Shown: positions 1 to 10,679 of the stretch, one piece after another
Layout: each line of letters begins with the position of its first letter
How positions within the stretch are numbered: position 1 is the stretch's first letter
Assembly (NCBI RefSeq): GCF_003049725.1
Contig: NZ_QAGM01000003.1
Location: forward strand, 1 to 64,000
Length of the DNA stretch: 64,000 nucleotides
Direction: 5' to 3'
Source: Oceanimonas marisflavi
GTDB taxonomy: Bacteria; Pseudomonadota; Gammaproteobacteria; Enterobacterales; Aeromonadaceae
Made by a program: the position numbers and the translations under genes
The notes under the pieces: generated by a model
Told to the model about the DNA's origin: nothing
The model's input: only the letters and a program-made list of their open reading frames with translations
Databases searched by the model: none

Positions 1-74
1 GGCTTCCTTCAGGCCCTGCCGTTGGCCAACAGCGCCCTTGCCATTCGGATTATCTTCCCCTCAGTCAGGGTGAT

Positions 75-121
75 TCAGGTTTCTTTCAACCTGACGGGTT
101 TGCCAGCTTCGCTGGGCAAAC
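75..121. other. Two tandem hairpins beyond the rplI terminator
   Basis: Positions 1-121 hold no convincing gene. Two inverted repeats are visible. One has arms at 75-81 and 88-94 (TCAGGTT / AACCTGA). The other has arms at 98-107 and 111-121 (GTTTGCCAGC / GCTGGGCAAAC, one bulged G). They lie directly next to the terminator at 122-146, so three hairpins follow one another. They may belong to the leader or regulatory region of the next gene to the left, which is outside the window. No function is assigned. Confidence 0.4.
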
Positions 122-146
122 AAAAAACCCGCGACAAGCGCGGGTT
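122..146 (-). terminator. Rho-independent terminator of rpsF-rpsR-rplI
   Basis: On the minus strand a CCCGCG / CGCGGG stem with a five-base loop, extended by AA/TT pairs, is followed by a run of six T. It starts 22 bp after the rplI stop and should end the ribosomal protein operon. Confidence 0.85.
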
Positions 147-167
147 CTTTAATAGCTACACCTGAAC

Positions 168-617
168 TCAGGCAGCAACCACCTGAATGGTTACGGTAGC
201 TTTAACGTCTGCGTGCAGCTGAACACCGATTTCGTATTCACCTACGTTGCGCAGAACGCCGTCATACAGGCGAACTTCGCTCTTGGCCACTTCAACACCG
301 GCAGCGGTGATGGCATCGGCCACGTCACGGGCACCGATGGAGCCAAACAGCTTGCCTTCGTCGCCAGACTTGGACTCGATAACAACGGCTTCCAGAGCAG
401 CCAGTTGATCGGCGCGGGCCTGGGCAGCAGCCAGCTGGTCGGCCAGCTTGGCTTCCAGCTCGGCGCGGCGGGCTTCAAAAGCCGCTACGTTGTCTTTGGT
501 AGCCAGTACTGCTTTGCCCTGGGGCAGCAGGAAGTTACGGGCATAACCGGACTTTACGGTTACCTGGTCACCCAGGCCGCCCAGCTTGGCGATTTTATCC
601 AGCAGAATTACTTGCAT
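168..617 (-). CDS. rplI: 50S ribosomal protein L9
   Basis: Large-subunit protein that binds 23S rRNA near the base of the L1 stalk. The 149-residue product has the usual family length. The N-terminal RNA-binding domain begins [19 protein letters not shown] and contains the conserved [13 protein letters not shown] stretch (about residues 24-36). A long Ala/Glu-rich connecting helix (about 41-75) leads to the C-terminal domain. It is the last gene of rpsF-rpsR-rplI, 40 bp after rpsR, and is followed by a strong terminator. Nothing unusual is seen in the protein. Confidence 0.97.
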   Translation of the reverse strand: MQVILLDKIAKLGGLGDQVTVKSGYARNFLLPQGKAVLATKDNVAAFEARRAELEAKLADQLAAAQARADQLAALEAVVIESKSGDEGKLFGSIGARDVADAITAAGVEVAKSEVRLYDGVLRNVGEYEIGVQLHADVKATVTIQVVAA

Positions 618-657
618 GATTACCTTTCCTCTTTACAGGTACGAGTTAGGCCGCTGC

Positions 658-897
<240 letters not shown>

Positions 898-912
898 CTA
901 CTAAAACGTGAA

Positions 913-1284
913 TTACTCGGCAGCGGCTTCGGCGCGAGCATCGTCGCGACGGGGCTGACGCTCTTCCTTGGCCTTGGCCATTTCGGAAGGCTCGGTAACG
1001 GCTTGCTTGGTGCGCATGATCATGTTGCGCAGCACGGCGTCGTTGTAGCGGAAGTTAGTTTCCAGCTCGTCGATCACAGCCTGGTCAGACTCAACGTTCA
1101 TCAGAACGTAGTGAGCTTTGTGCAGTTTGTTGATCGGGTAAGCCAGCTGACGACGGCCCCAGTCTTCCAGACGGTGGATTTGACCACCGGCATTGGTGAT
1201 GGCGCCGGTGTAGCGCTCGATCATGCCGGGAACCTGTTCACTCTGGTCAGGGTGAACCATAAATACGATTTCGTAATGACGCAT
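913..1284 (-). CDS. rpsF: 30S ribosomal protein S6
   Basis: Small-subunit platform protein and S18 partner. The 123-residue product begins [20 protein letters not shown] and contains the conserved segments [11 protein letters not shown] and HYVLMNVES. The C-terminal tail is charged and Ala/Arg/Glu-rich, as in gammaproteobacterial S6. It is the first gene of the operon with rpsR and rplI. An AAGGAG ribosome-binding site precedes the ATG. A folded leader element just upstream (1307-1340) may mediate autoregulation by the S6:S18 dimer. Confidence 0.97.
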   Translation of the reverse strand: MRHYEIVFMVHPDQSEQVPGMIERYTGAITNAGGQIHRLEDWGRRQLAYPINKLHKAHYVLMNVESDQAVIDELETNFRYNDAVLRNMIMRTKQAVTEPSEMAKAKEERQPRRDDARAEAAAE

Positions 1285-1306
1285 GGATTGCTCCTTACGG
1301 GTTATA

Positions 1307-1340
1307 GCCTCGGCGCGGGCTCAGTCACACCAGCGGAGGC
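1307..1340 (-). promoter_or_regulatory. Candidate S6:S18 autoregulatory leader structure
   Basis: In the 5' leader of rpsF, minus strand, GCCTC (1336-1340) pairs with GAGGC (1307-1311). This encloses a smaller CGC..GCG-based stem, and a CCG trinucleotide sits next to the closing helix. Bacterial rpsF leaders are known to carry an S6:S18-binding motif with a conserved CCG next to a hairpin. Assignment here rests on position and that trinucleotide only. Confidence 0.4.
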
Positions 1341-1419
1341 AAGGAACTTGATTTTAACGACTGATTTCAAGGCGGCGTAGTTTAAGGGATAACCAACCGG
1401 CCGGCAAGGAATTAAATGC

Positions 1420-1489
1420 GGGGACTGGGGACTGGGGACTGGGGACTGGGGTGTTTTTACCAATCCCTAATCCCAAGTCCCTATTCCCC
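1420..1489. repeat. G-rich inverted repeat, family A, copy 1
   Basis: Four tandem copies of GGGGACT (1420-1451) are followed by a short loop and a C-rich arm (1463-1489) built of CCCTAAT, CCCAAGT and CCCTATT units. The two arms can pair imperfectly into a long hairpin. The element ends 7 bp from the stop codon of the exporter at 1497. Related elements are at 3293-3374, 6423-6494 and 45013-45089. Confidence 0.7.
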
Positions 1490-1496
1490 GGTGTTT

Positions 1497-2360
1497 TCAG
1501 CGCAAGCGGCGCTGTAACCCGATGGCGGCAATCACGATTAACGCGCCGAGGTAGACGTTCCAGTCGGGGAACTCGGCAAACAGCACCATGCCCATCAGGG
1601 TGACGAAGATCAGCCCCGAATATTCGCTGGCGGCAATCTTGCTGGCGTCGGCCATGGCGTAGGCCATGATGCAGATGCCCTGATAGATAATGCCCACCAG
1701 GGTGGAGCCAATCAGCAGCCACCACACCTCACCGGGAGTGGGCTGCCAGCCAGGAATCGCCAGCGCCAGACTGGCGGGAATGGCCAGTGCCTGGGTCATA
1801 AACAGGGTGGCCAGCACAGAGCGACCCTGGGGCAGCCGGCGCACCAGCACATTGGAGGCGGCCATCGACAGCGCAGTGAGCAGCGCCACCCAGGCGGCCC
1901 AGTGCCACTCGGCGGGGTTGAGCACCACCAGTATGCCGCCAAAGCCGAGCAGGCTCACCCCGTAGGTGGCCGGACGCACCGACTCCCGGTTGATCAGCGC
2001 CGCCAGCGGCAGGGTCAGCAGGGGTGCGGCGTAAAACACCGCATTGGCGGTGGCCAGAGGCAGGTAGATCAGGCTGACAAACACGCAGGCGGAGCCCATC
2101 AGCAGCAGGTGGCCGCGCAGACAATGGATCTTCCACTGCCCCCAGCCTCTGTGTTCCGGCGCCAGCCGCCACCAGAACGGCAGCAGCAGCAGCGAGGTCA
2201 GGGTAAAGCGCAGAAACACATACTGGTAGGGCGTGATCTGGCTCTGCCCCATGAGTTTCACCAGCACATCGCCAAAGGAGATCATCAGGTTGCCGAGCAC
2301 CAGCAAAAAAATCGCCAGCAGCTGGCTGTCGGCCCGCATACGGCCCACTAGCTGTTGCAT
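1497..2360 (-). CDS. DMT/EamA-family transporter
   Basis: Predicted ten-helix inner-membrane exporter of the drug/metabolite transporter superfamily, 287 residues. Two EamA repeats are visible: one from about residue 15 (LLVLGNLMISFGDVLVKLMG) and one from about 150 (WVALLTALSMAASNVLVRRL). The substrate cannot be read from sequence. It stands alone: an intergenic region full of repeats separates it from rlmB, and a G-rich inverted repeat sits at its 3' end. It may instead be annotated RhaT-like or YdcZ-like, but the EamA architecture is clear. Confidence 0.85.
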   Translation of the reverse strand: MQQLVGRMRADSQLLAIFLLVLGNLMISFGDVLVKLMGQSQITPYQYVFLRFTLTSLLLLPFWWRLAPEHRGWGQWKIHCLRGHLLLMGSACVFVSLIYLPLATANAVFYAAPLLTLPLAALINRESVRPATYGVSLLGFGGILVVLNPAEWHWAAWVALLTALSMAASNVLVRRLPQGRSVLATLFMTQALAIPASLALAIPGWQPTPGEVWWLLIGSTLVGIIYQGICIMAYAMADASKIAASEYSGLIFVTLMGMVLFAEFPDWNVYLGALIVIAAIGLQRRLR

Positions 2361-2438
2361 GTCAATTCCATCACCCGATTAGCCCCTTGGGTCATTTGTT
2401 GTGAAGCGTGTAAGGGTGAGGAGCTGGAGTACCCCTCG

Positions 2439-2472
2439 TGTTGGGATTCGCTGCGCTCATCGCCAACCTACG
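2439..2472. repeat. 34-bp imperfect palindrome, copy 1
   Basis: Reads TGTTGGGATTCGCTGCGCTC.. and ends ..CCAACCTACG, with outer arms TTGG / CCAA and an inner GCGCAGCGAA-type centre. A second copy is at 30119-30152. Very similar TGTTGGG...CCCAACCTACG palindromes are scattered between genes in many gammaproteobacteria, as I recall. Confidence 0.7.
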
Positions 2473-2476
2473 TTTT

Positions 2477-2546
2477 ACTCGTGAGGAGTGAGTGAGTAAG
2501 GAGTGAGGCATCTCCTCCCCCCCTCTCCCTTCACCCCTCACCACCA
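2477..2546. repeat. GTGAGG-type inverted repeat, family B, copy 1
   Basis: A purine arm built of GTGAGGAGTGAG-like units (about 2480-2508) is followed by a pyrimidine arm with CTCCTC, CCCTTC and CCCCTCACC units (about 2511-2542). The arms can pair imperfectly. The element abuts the rlmB stop codon at 2547. Similar purine-rich elements are at 21328-21390 and 30086-30111. Confidence 0.6.
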
Positions 2547-3281
2547 TTACCCGCGCTGGCGCACCATTTCAAACAGGCAGACGCCGGTGGCCACCGATAC
2601 ATTCAGGCTGGATACCGAGCCCGCCATGGGAATGCTCACCAGCTCGTCGCAGTGCTCCCGGGTCAGGCGGCGCATGCCCTTGCCCTCGGCGCCCATCACC
2701 AGCGCCAGCGGCCCGGTAAACCTGGCCTGATAAATGCCGTGATCCGCCTCGCCGGCGGTGCCCACCACCCAGATGCCCTTGTCCTGCAGGGCGCGCAGGG
2801 TGCGCGACAGATTGGTCACCTGAAACAGCGGCACCACCTCGGCGGCGCCACAGGCCACCTTGCGCGCCACCGGCGTCAGGCTGGCGGACTTGTCCCGGGG
2901 CACAATCACCCCGTGCACACCGGCGGCGTCGGCGGTACGCAGGCAGGCCCCCAGGTTGTGGGGGTCGGTGACGCCGTCCAGCACCAGCAGCAGCGGCGTC
3001 TCGGTGCGGGCCAGCAGGGCATCGAGATCCGCCTCGTTCAGTGCCGGCAATGCCTTTATCCGGGCCACCACACCCTGGTGCTGGGCGCCGCCGGCCTTGC
3101 CGTCCAGGGTCTGGCGATTAGCCAGCTGGGCGCGCACGCCCACGGCCTGCAACTGCGTCTGCAGCTGCTGCAGACGGGCATCGTCCCGACCCTTGAGCAG
3201 CCAGACTTCCAGAATGTTTTCGGGGTGGTTTTCCAGGGCGGCGTTCAGGGCATGAATGCCGAAGATCAGTTCACTACTCAT
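2547..3281 (-). CDS. rlmB: 23S rRNA (guanosine-2251-2'-O)-methyltransferase
   Basis: SPOUT-class (TrmH family) enzyme that methylates the ribose of G2251 in the peptidyl-transferase loop of 23S rRNA using S-adenosylmethionine. The 244-residue length is standard. The N-terminal substrate-binding domain starts [16 protein letters not shown]. The C-terminal knot domain carries [20 protein letters not shown] (about 98-117), [10 protein letters not shown] (about 193-202) and the [15 protein letters not shown] motif (about 217-231). It lies downstream of rnr, as in E. coli, but a G-rich repeat separates the two genes here. Confidence 0.96.
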   Translation of the reverse strand: MSSELIFGIHALNAALENHPENILEVWLLKGRDDARLQQLQTQLQAVGVRAQLANRQTLDGKAGGAQHQGVVARIKALPALNEADLDALLARTETPLLLVLDGVTDPHNLGACLRTADAAGVHGVIVPRDKSASLTPVARKVACGAAEVVPLFQVTNLSRTLRALQDKGIWVVGTAGEADHGIYQARFTGPLALVMGAEGKGMRRLTREHCDELVSIPMAGSVSSLNVSVATGVCLFEMVRQRG

Positions 3282-3292
3282 GTTTTTTCTCG

Positions 3293-3374
3293 GGGAATAG
3301 GGAATGGGGATTAGGGAGTGGGAAATGGGCTCAGGTATTAACTATTCCCTGCTCCCTATTCCCTACTCCCTGAT
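3293..3374. repeat. G-rich inverted repeat, family A, copy 2
   Basis: The left arm is made of GGGGAATA, GGGAATG, GGGGATTA and GGGAGTG units and the right arm of TTCCCTGC, TCCCTATT and CCCTACTCCCT units, around a short AT-rich loop. The element fills the gap between the rnr stop (3379) and the rlmB start (3281), inside what is normally one operon. Confidence 0.7.
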
Positions 3375-3378
3375 AGGA

Positions 3379-5721
3379 TCAACGGCGCTTGCGACCGCGG
3401 CTGCGGTTACGGGAACGGGGCTTGTCGCTCTTTTCGCCTTGTTCGCTCTTTTCGCCGCCCTTGCCGCCGGTGGGCTTGGCGCGCTTGCGCGATTTCAGGT
3501 TTTTGGCGCCCTTGCCGCCGTCAAACTCGGCCTTGGGGCCTTCCTCCACCAGCTCAAAGTCGATCTTGCGCTCGTCCAGGTTCACCGCCATGACCTTGAC
3601 CTTGATCTTGTCGCCCAGGCGATAGCGGCGGCGGAAGTTCTCGCCAATCAGCTGCTGGCGGGCCGGATCGAACTGGTAGTAGTCGTTCTGCAGGCTGGAG
3701 ATATGCACCAGACCGTCGATATGGAACTCGTCCAGACGAACAAAGAAGCCAAAGCCGGTCACGTTGGCGATGGTGCCGCCAAACTCGTTGCCCACATGAT
3801 CCAGCATGTATTCACACTTGAGCCAGTCGGCCACGTCGCGGGTGGCGTCGTCGGCCCGGCGCTCGGTCATGGAGCAGTGCTCGCCCATGGGCGCCACTTC
3901 GTCATACTGGTAAGGCACGCCACCGGTCTTGCTGCGCTCTCCGCCGTGCATTTTGGCCAGCTGGGCCTTGATGGAGCGGTGCAGCACCAGATCCGGATAA
4001 CGGCGAATGGGTGAGGTAAAGTGGGCGTAGGACTTCAGCGCCAGACCAAAGTGACCGTTGTTTTCGGCCTGATACATCGCCTGCTTCATGGAGCGCAGCA
4101 GCATGGTCTGGATCAGCTCCGCATCGGGTCTGTCCTTGATCTGCTCGGCCAGCAGGGCGTAGTCCGCCGGCTCCGGCTCCAGACCGCCTTTCAGCTCCAG
4201 GCCCAGTTCACCGAGGAAGCTGCGGAATCCGGTGAGCTTTTCCTCGCCCGGCTTGTCGTGTACCCGGAACAGGGCGTGAGCCTCCTGCTTTTCAATAAAG
4301 CGGGCGGCGGCCACGTTGGCCATGATCATGCACTCTTCAATGATCTTGTGAGCATCGTTGCGTACCACGGGCACGATCCGCTCGATCTTGCGCTGGGGGT
4401 TGAACACAAAGCGGGTTTCTTCGGTTTCAAACTCCACGGCGCCGCGCTGGTGGCGGGCTTCCTTCATCGCCAGATACATGCGGTTCAGCTCTTCCAGGTG
4501 CGGCACCAGCGGCGCGTAGCGCTCCCGCAGGGTTTCGTCCCCTTCCAGCATGGCGGCCACCTTGGTGTAGGTGAGACGGGCATGGGAGTTCATCACCGCT
4601 TCATAGAATTTGAAGCCGGACAGCTTGCCGGTGGCGGAGATGGTCATTTCCGCCACCATGCACAACCGGTCCACCTGGGGGTTGAGGGAGCACAGGCCGT
4701 TGGACAGCACCTCGGGCAGCATGGGGATCACCTGCTCGGGGAAATACACGGAGTTGCCGCGCTGATAGGCTTCCGCATCCAGGGGGGAATTGGGGCGCAC
4801 ATAATAGGACACGTCGGCAATGGCCACCCACAGGCGCCAGCCGCCGGAGCGCTTGGGCTGACAGTGCACCGCATCGTCAAAGTCGCGGGCGTCTTCGCCG
4901 TCTATGGTCACCAGCGGCAGATCCCGCAGATCCTTGCGGCCCGCCTTGGCTTCTTCCGGCACCTCTTCGGTGAGATTGGCAATCTGCTGCTTCACCGCTT
5001 CCGGCCAGTCGTGGGGAATGTCGTGGGTGCGCAGGGCAATTTCAATTTCCATGCCCGGATCCATGGTTTCACCCAGCACCTCGATGACCTTGCCGATGCC
5101 GGTCATGCGCTTGGTGGGGCGCTGGGTAATGGTGATCACCACCACCTGGCCCATGCGTGCGCCCATGGTCTCGCCCTGGGGAATAAGAATATCCTGGGCG
5201 ATGCGGCTGTCGTCGGGCACCACATAGCTGACGCCGTTTTCCACAAAATAACGGCCCACCACGTCCAGGCTGCGGGACTCCAGCACCCGCACCAGACGGG
5301 CTTCGCGCCGGCCGCGGGAGTCAAAACGCAGGGGCTGCACCAGCACATAATCGCCGTGCATCACCGCATCCATCTCGCGCTGAGCCAGGAACAGATCGTC
5401 GCCGCCGTCTTCCGGGCGCACAAAGCCAAAGCCGTCGCGGTGGCCGATCACCTGGCCCTTGATCAGGTTCAGCTTGTCGGGCAGGGCGTAACACTTGTTG
5501 CGGGTAAACACCAGCTGGCCGTCGCGCTCCATGGCGCGCAGCCGGCGGCGCAGGGCTTCTTCCTGCTCTTCGCCGGCGAGGCTCAGCTCGGCGAACAGTT
5601 CGTCCCGGTTGGCCGGCGTCTTGCGCTGTTTCAGATGCTCAAGAATAAACTCCCGGCTGGGAATAGGGTTGTCGTATTTTTCGGCTTCCCGCTGCTGGAA
5701 AGGATCTTGTTGTTGTGACAT
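3379..5721 (-). CDS. rnr: Ribonuclease R
   Basis: Processive 3'-to-5' exoribonuclease that degrades structured RNA and defective tRNA and rRNA, and acts with tmRNA. Domains in order are an N-terminal helix-turn-helix/cold-shock region, two cold-shock domains, the RNB catalytic domain with the metal-binding cluster [13 protein letters not shown] (about residues 273-285), the S1 domain ([15 protein letters not shown], about 640-654), and a Lys/Arg-rich tail. The chosen ATG gives 780 residues starting MSQQQDPF; an upstream in-frame GTG at 5742 would add seven residues. No obvious ribosome-binding site decides between them. Confidence 0.96.
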   Translation of the reverse strand: MSQQQDPFQQREAEKYDNPIPSREFILEHLKQRKTPANRDELFAELSLAGEEQEEALRRRLRAMERDGQLVFTRNKCYALPDKLNLIKGQVIGHRDGFGFVRPEDGGDDLFLAQREMDAVMHGDYVLVQPLRFDSRGRREARLVRVLESRSLDVVGRYFVENGVSYVVPDDSRIAQDILIPQGETMGARMGQVVVITITQRPTKRMTGIGKVIEVLGETMDPGMEIEIALRTHDIPHDWPEAVKQQIANLTEEVPEEAKAGRKDLRDLPLVTIDGEDARDFDDAVHCQPKRSGGWRLWVAIADVSYYVRPNSPLDAEAYQRGNSVYFPEQVIPMLPEVLSNGLCSLNPQVDRLCMVAEMTISATGKLSGFKFYEAVMNSHARLTYTKVAAMLEGDETLRERYAPLVPHLEELNRMYLAMKEARHQRGAVEFETEETRFVFNPQRKIERIVPVVRNDAHKIIEECMIMANVAAARFIEKQEAHALFRVHDKPGEEKLTGFRSFLGELGLELKGGLEPEPADYALLAEQIKDRPDAELIQTMLLRSMKQAMYQAENNGHFGLALKSYAHFTSPIRRYPDLVLHRSIKAQLAKMHGGERSKTGGVPYQYDEVAPMGEHCSMTERRADDATRDVADWLKCEYMLDHVGNEFGGTIANVTGFGFFVRLDEFHIDGLVHISSLQNDYYQFDPARQQLIGENFRRRYRLGDKIKVKVMAVNLDERKIDFELVEEGPKAEFDGGKGAKNLKSRKRAKPTGGKGGEKSEQGEKSDKPRSRNRSRGRKRR

Positions 5722-5786
5722 AAGAGGGTCCGTTTGGAGCACTGTGATACAGGGTTTATATCAACAGTGTAAGAATAACAAGTGAC

Positions 5787-5819
5787 AACACGCCCGGTTA
5801 AGCATTAACCGGGCGTGTT
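5787..5819 (-). terminator. 33-bp palindrome downstream of luxS
   Basis: Arms AACACGCCCGGTTAA (5787-5801) and TTAACCGGGCGTGTT (5805-5819) are perfect reverse complements around a three-base loop. The element lies 24 bp past the luxS stop codon. There is no clean T-run on the minus strand, so termination is likely but not certain. Confidence 0.6.
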
Positions 5820-5843
5820 GAATATGAGGGAAGCCGCCGGGCA

Positions 5844-6353
5844 TTACAGATTTTTCAGCATCTCTTCCGGCAGCGCCAGGCTCTGGTTGCTGTTGATGCC
5901 GATGCCCCGCTCAAGAATATTGCGGGCGATGGCCTTGGCCTCGTCCAGGGAGTGCATCACATAGGTGCCGCACTGATATTCGTTGAGCTCGGGGATCTGG
6001 GACTGATTTTCCACCTTGAGCACGTCTTCCATCGCCGCCTTCCAGGCACTGGCCACGCGCTGCTCGTCGGGCGCGCCCACCAGGCTCATGTAAAAGCCGG
6101 TGCGACAGCCCATGGGAGAAATATCGATGATCTCCACGCCGTTACCGTTGAGGTGGTTGCGCATAAAGCCCGCAAACAGGTGCTCCAGGGTATGAATGCC
6201 CTTTTCGGACAGAATTTCCTGGTTGGGCAGGCAGAAACGCAGATCAAACACGGTAATGGTGTCGTTGTGGGGGGTGGCCATGGTTTTGGCAACCCGCACC
6301 GCCGGGGCTTCCATACGGGTGTGATCGACGGTGAAACTGTCCAGCAGTGGCAT
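5844..6353 (-). CDS. luxS: S-ribosylhomocysteine lyase (autoinducer-2 synthesis)
   Basis: Cleaves S-ribosylhomocysteine to homocysteine and DPD, the precursor of autoinducer-2, in the activated methyl cycle. The zinc-binding HxxEH motif is present ([10 protein letters not shown]), with the further conserved Cys in CGTYVMHSL. The ATG at 6353 ([15 protein letters not shown]) matches the family N-terminus, gives 169 residues and has a GAGGA ribosome-binding site; an upstream in-frame start would add five residues. It is monocistronic, followed by a long palindrome. Confidence 0.97.
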   Translation of the reverse strand: MPLLDSFTVDHTRMEAPAVRVAKTMATPHNDTITVFDLRFCLPNQEILSEKGIHTLEHLFAGFMRNHLNGNGVEIIDISPMGCRTGFYMSLVGAPDEQRVASAWKAAMEDVLKVENQSQIPELNEYQCGTYVMHSLDEAKAIARNILERGIGINSNQSLALPEEMLKNL

Positions 6354-6422
6354 GAGTAACTTCCTCAATTCAAATTCAATCAGTCATTGTGGCAAAAAAA
6401 CCGCAAGGTTGAAACAAAAGAG

Positions 6423-6494
6423 CGGGGATTGGGGAGCCGGTGCCGTGCTGTGCTCGGTGCGAACCAGTCCCTATTCCCTAATCCCCAGTCCCTA
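6423..6494. repeat. G-rich inverted repeat, family A, copy 3
   Basis: Left arm CGGGGATTGGGGA and right arm with TCCCTATTCCCTAATCCCCA and GTCCCTA units, separated by a longer unrelated middle. It ends 3 bp from the glnB stop codon at 6498. Confidence 0.65.
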
Positions 6495-6497
6495 AAG

Positions 6498-8466
<1,969 letters not shown>

Positions 8467-8504
8467 GATTGTTCTGTGGTTCAAAGGGCAATAACCGCCA
8501 TAGT

Positions 8505-8534
8505 AATAAAAGACGGGGGCCTTGTCAGGCCCCC
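8505..8534 (-). terminator. Terminator of the minor-pilin operon
   Basis: Minus strand: GGGGGCC (8528-8534) pairs with GGCCCCC (8515-8521) around TGACAA, followed by GTCTTTTATT. It lies between the last pilin gene (stop at 8548) and nadE and separates the two units. Confidence 0.75.
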
Positions 8535-8547
8535 TGTATTCCATGGC

Positions 8548-10668
8548 TTAGGTACAGTTGCCCGGCAGAGCCGTACCCGATGGTCGCCCGATCACCACCA
8601 GCAGGCAGCCACCGGACACACTCTTCTGACCACTTAATGAAGCCGTCCAGGCGCCTGAAGGAACCGACTCGTACCCGCTGGGCAGGCTCGGGGACAGGGT
8701 AGCCGAAGAGCCAGGCGTCACATAGCAGTTATAGCTTATGCCCTGGTTATTGGCCTGCTTCCCTCCGTTGCCTCCTCCCTGGCCGGGAGAAGACTGAGTT
8801 TTACCACATACATCACCGTTGTACATGACTGACACACTGGTGTAGTGGCTATCGTTACAGGCGGCTTCCAGGTAATTCCCCGCCGCATCCTGAGCATAAG
8901 TCAGGCATTTTATCGGTCCACTGACACTGGCCAAGCCATTTATATCCGGCACCGTCACCTTCAGTTTCGATGTCTTGCGGTGTTTGTCATCATCCTTGTT
9001 TTCATCGGGCGACAATGGTTTAAAAGCGGTAATGCCGCTGTTACCACGCCGAATTGTAGCGGTGATGTCTGCATCCCCTTTCTCCTTGGCATTTACCACA
9101 CCACGGCTGTAGGTACCATAATAGTTCTGGTTGGAGTCCACTATGGTCCGCACCGCTTCGTTGCTGACTGAGGCCACAGTGGTTGCCTTGTTAGAAGTCC
9201 AGTCCGCCAGCAGGGTCAGGTTTACCTCGTAAAAGGGCACATATTTCAACAAATTTGAAGGCGGTGTTTCGCTTTCACCGATGATTTCCTCGTCCAGATA
9301 CTGGCGGTATTCCGGCGAAACGATATCTACATAAATACCCCTGGCCATCAGCTGCCGCAGACCGGGCTGCAAGCCATCAATATCCGTAGTGATCGGTGCA
9401 TTCGAATCCAGAGCCAGAATTTCCTCCTTGTGATCGTTGAGGTAATTATCAAAGGTATCAGGTGAGTAATAACTTTCTCCCACCACCTTGTCGCCTTTTT
9501 CTACCTGGCTAAGAATGTATGCAATCACCACCTCATTTACATAATCCTGATAAGCCTGCCGTACGGCCGTGTTGGACAGAAGGGAGGCATCGAAAATATT
9601 CAGCGCCACCAGATTCCAGTCATTGGCCATTTCATAGATGCCATTGATGCGCACCATACGGCAGGCCTCAACATAGGGCAGAGACAAGGCAGCTGGAGTA
9701 AAACTATATACTTTAGTCGTGTTGTTATAGGTTGCATTGTAATGAGTACCGATGGGATCATCATCCCGCTTGACAATATTATACCAGTGGCTGAATTGAG
9801 TGCTGTCCGGGCCATCGAAGTGATTGGCGCAACACTTGGTGCACAAGGGATCCTGATTCTGCGTTGCCGGCACACCGGTCACCTTGCTGGCAGTCTCCCC
9901 CTTGACCCAGTATGAAAGCCCGGATACAACCGAACGCACCGACGGCAGGTCGGCGACGCCGGTGCTGCCGAGTTTGCAGTTGCAGGCCACCGTTGCCATG
10001 TCCTGCACCTGAGACTTCTTGTTGCCGGTGTCGTAGGCATTGGTATTGAATGCCACCCTGAGGCTGTCTGAACTGCCCTGCTGCACCAGCTTGGGCAAGG
10101 GGCGGCTGGTTTCCTGGGTAATGCCATCCCCAAGGGTGATGGGGATCACATTGGGAACCGTACCCGGGGTATGGGATACCTCGGGACCACCCAGCCCCAG
10201 CCCAATATTGCCCCCGCCGTTGCCCCCGCCAAAGCCGCTAAACGATTGCTTGGGGGACACCACAGAGGACAGGGTAAAGCTTTGAGGCTGTCCGGTATCA
10301 TCCCAGTTAACGGTAACCGCGATTTCCTTTTTGTCCGAGGGCACTCCGGTCGGGGGAGGAGTCACCCACTGGCTATTGGCTTCGTCCCAGCCGTAGTCAT
10401 TGACGGTCCAGGCCAGATCGTAGGAGATCTCGTCCACCGCGCGGGTTTCGGTGCCCCCGGAAATATTCTGGTAGCTCAGCTGATCCCTGAATTGCCGGAA
10501 CTCATCCAGCTTGGACTCGGCCAGCCGCACGGCTACCTCCCGGTTGAGTCCGTCCCGGCTGTATTCCAGATAACTCTTGTTCAGCTGCAACAGGGCGCCC
10601 GCCGTCACCGCCACAATCACAAAGGCGATCAGCGCCTCTACCAGACCAAATCCTTGGTGCCGTTTCAT
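8548..10668 (-). CDS. PilV-like minor pilin with very large C-terminal extension
   Basis: A 706-residue protein whose first part is a type IV prepilin. The class III leader is MKRHQG, followed by FGLVEALIAFVIVAVTAGAL with the conserved Glu5. The pilin module ends near residue 140 with a PilV-like strand (AVTVNWDDTGQPQSFTLSSV). A Gly-rich linker follows (about 145-160), then about 550 residues with no family I recognise. Normal PilV is about 150-200 residues. The extension contains CNC (229-231) and CTKCC (276-280), with several further Cys near the C-terminus, suggesting disulfides or a metal site. It is the last gene of fimT-pilW-pilX-pilV. It could be a tip adhesin; that is inference. Confidence 0.8.
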   Translation of the reverse strand: MKRHQGFGLVEALIAFVIVAVTAGALLQLNKSYLEYSRDGLNREVAVRLAESKLDEFRQFRDQLSYQNISGGTETRAVDEISYDLAWTVNDYGWDEANSQWVTPPPTGVPSDKKEIAVTVNWDDTGQPQSFTLSSVVSPKQSFSGFGGGNGGGNIGLGLGGPEVSHTPGTVPNVIPITLGDGITQETSRPLPKLVQQGSSDSLRVAFNTNAYDTGNKKSQVQDMATVACNCKLGSTGVADLPSVRSVVSGLSYWVKGETASKVTGVPATQNQDPLCTKCCANHFDGPDSTQFSHWYNIVKRDDDPIGTHYNATYNNTTKVYSFTPAALSLPYVEACRMVRINGIYEMANDWNLVALNIFDASLLSNTAVRQAYQDYVNEVVIAYILSQVEKGDKVVGESYYSPDTFDNYLNDHKEEILALDSNAPITTDIDGLQPGLRQLMARGIYVDIVSPEYRQYLDEEIIGESETPPSNLLKYVPFYEVNLTLLADWTSNKATTVASVSNEAVRTIVDSNQNYYGTYSRGVVNAKEKGDADITATIRRGNSGITAFKPLSPDENKDDDKHRKTSKLKVTVPDINGLASVSGPIKCLTYAQDAAGNYLEAACNDSHYTSVSVMYNGDVCGKTQSSPGQGGGNGGKQANNQGISYNCYVTPGSSATLSPSLPSGYESVPSGAWTASLSGQKSVSGGCLLVVIGRPSGTALPGNCT

Positions 10669-10679
10669 GCCGCCTCCTG

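Noticed and set aside
4021..5718. 565-codon open frame opposite rnr
   Set aside because: Shadow of a GC-rich gene on the other strand; His/Gln/Gly-rich translation without domain signatures, and rnr is certain.
8548..10668. Possible frameshift fusion of two genes
   Set aside because: One continuous frame with no internal ribosome-binding site or start near the linker; Gly-rich linker looks like a domain boundary.
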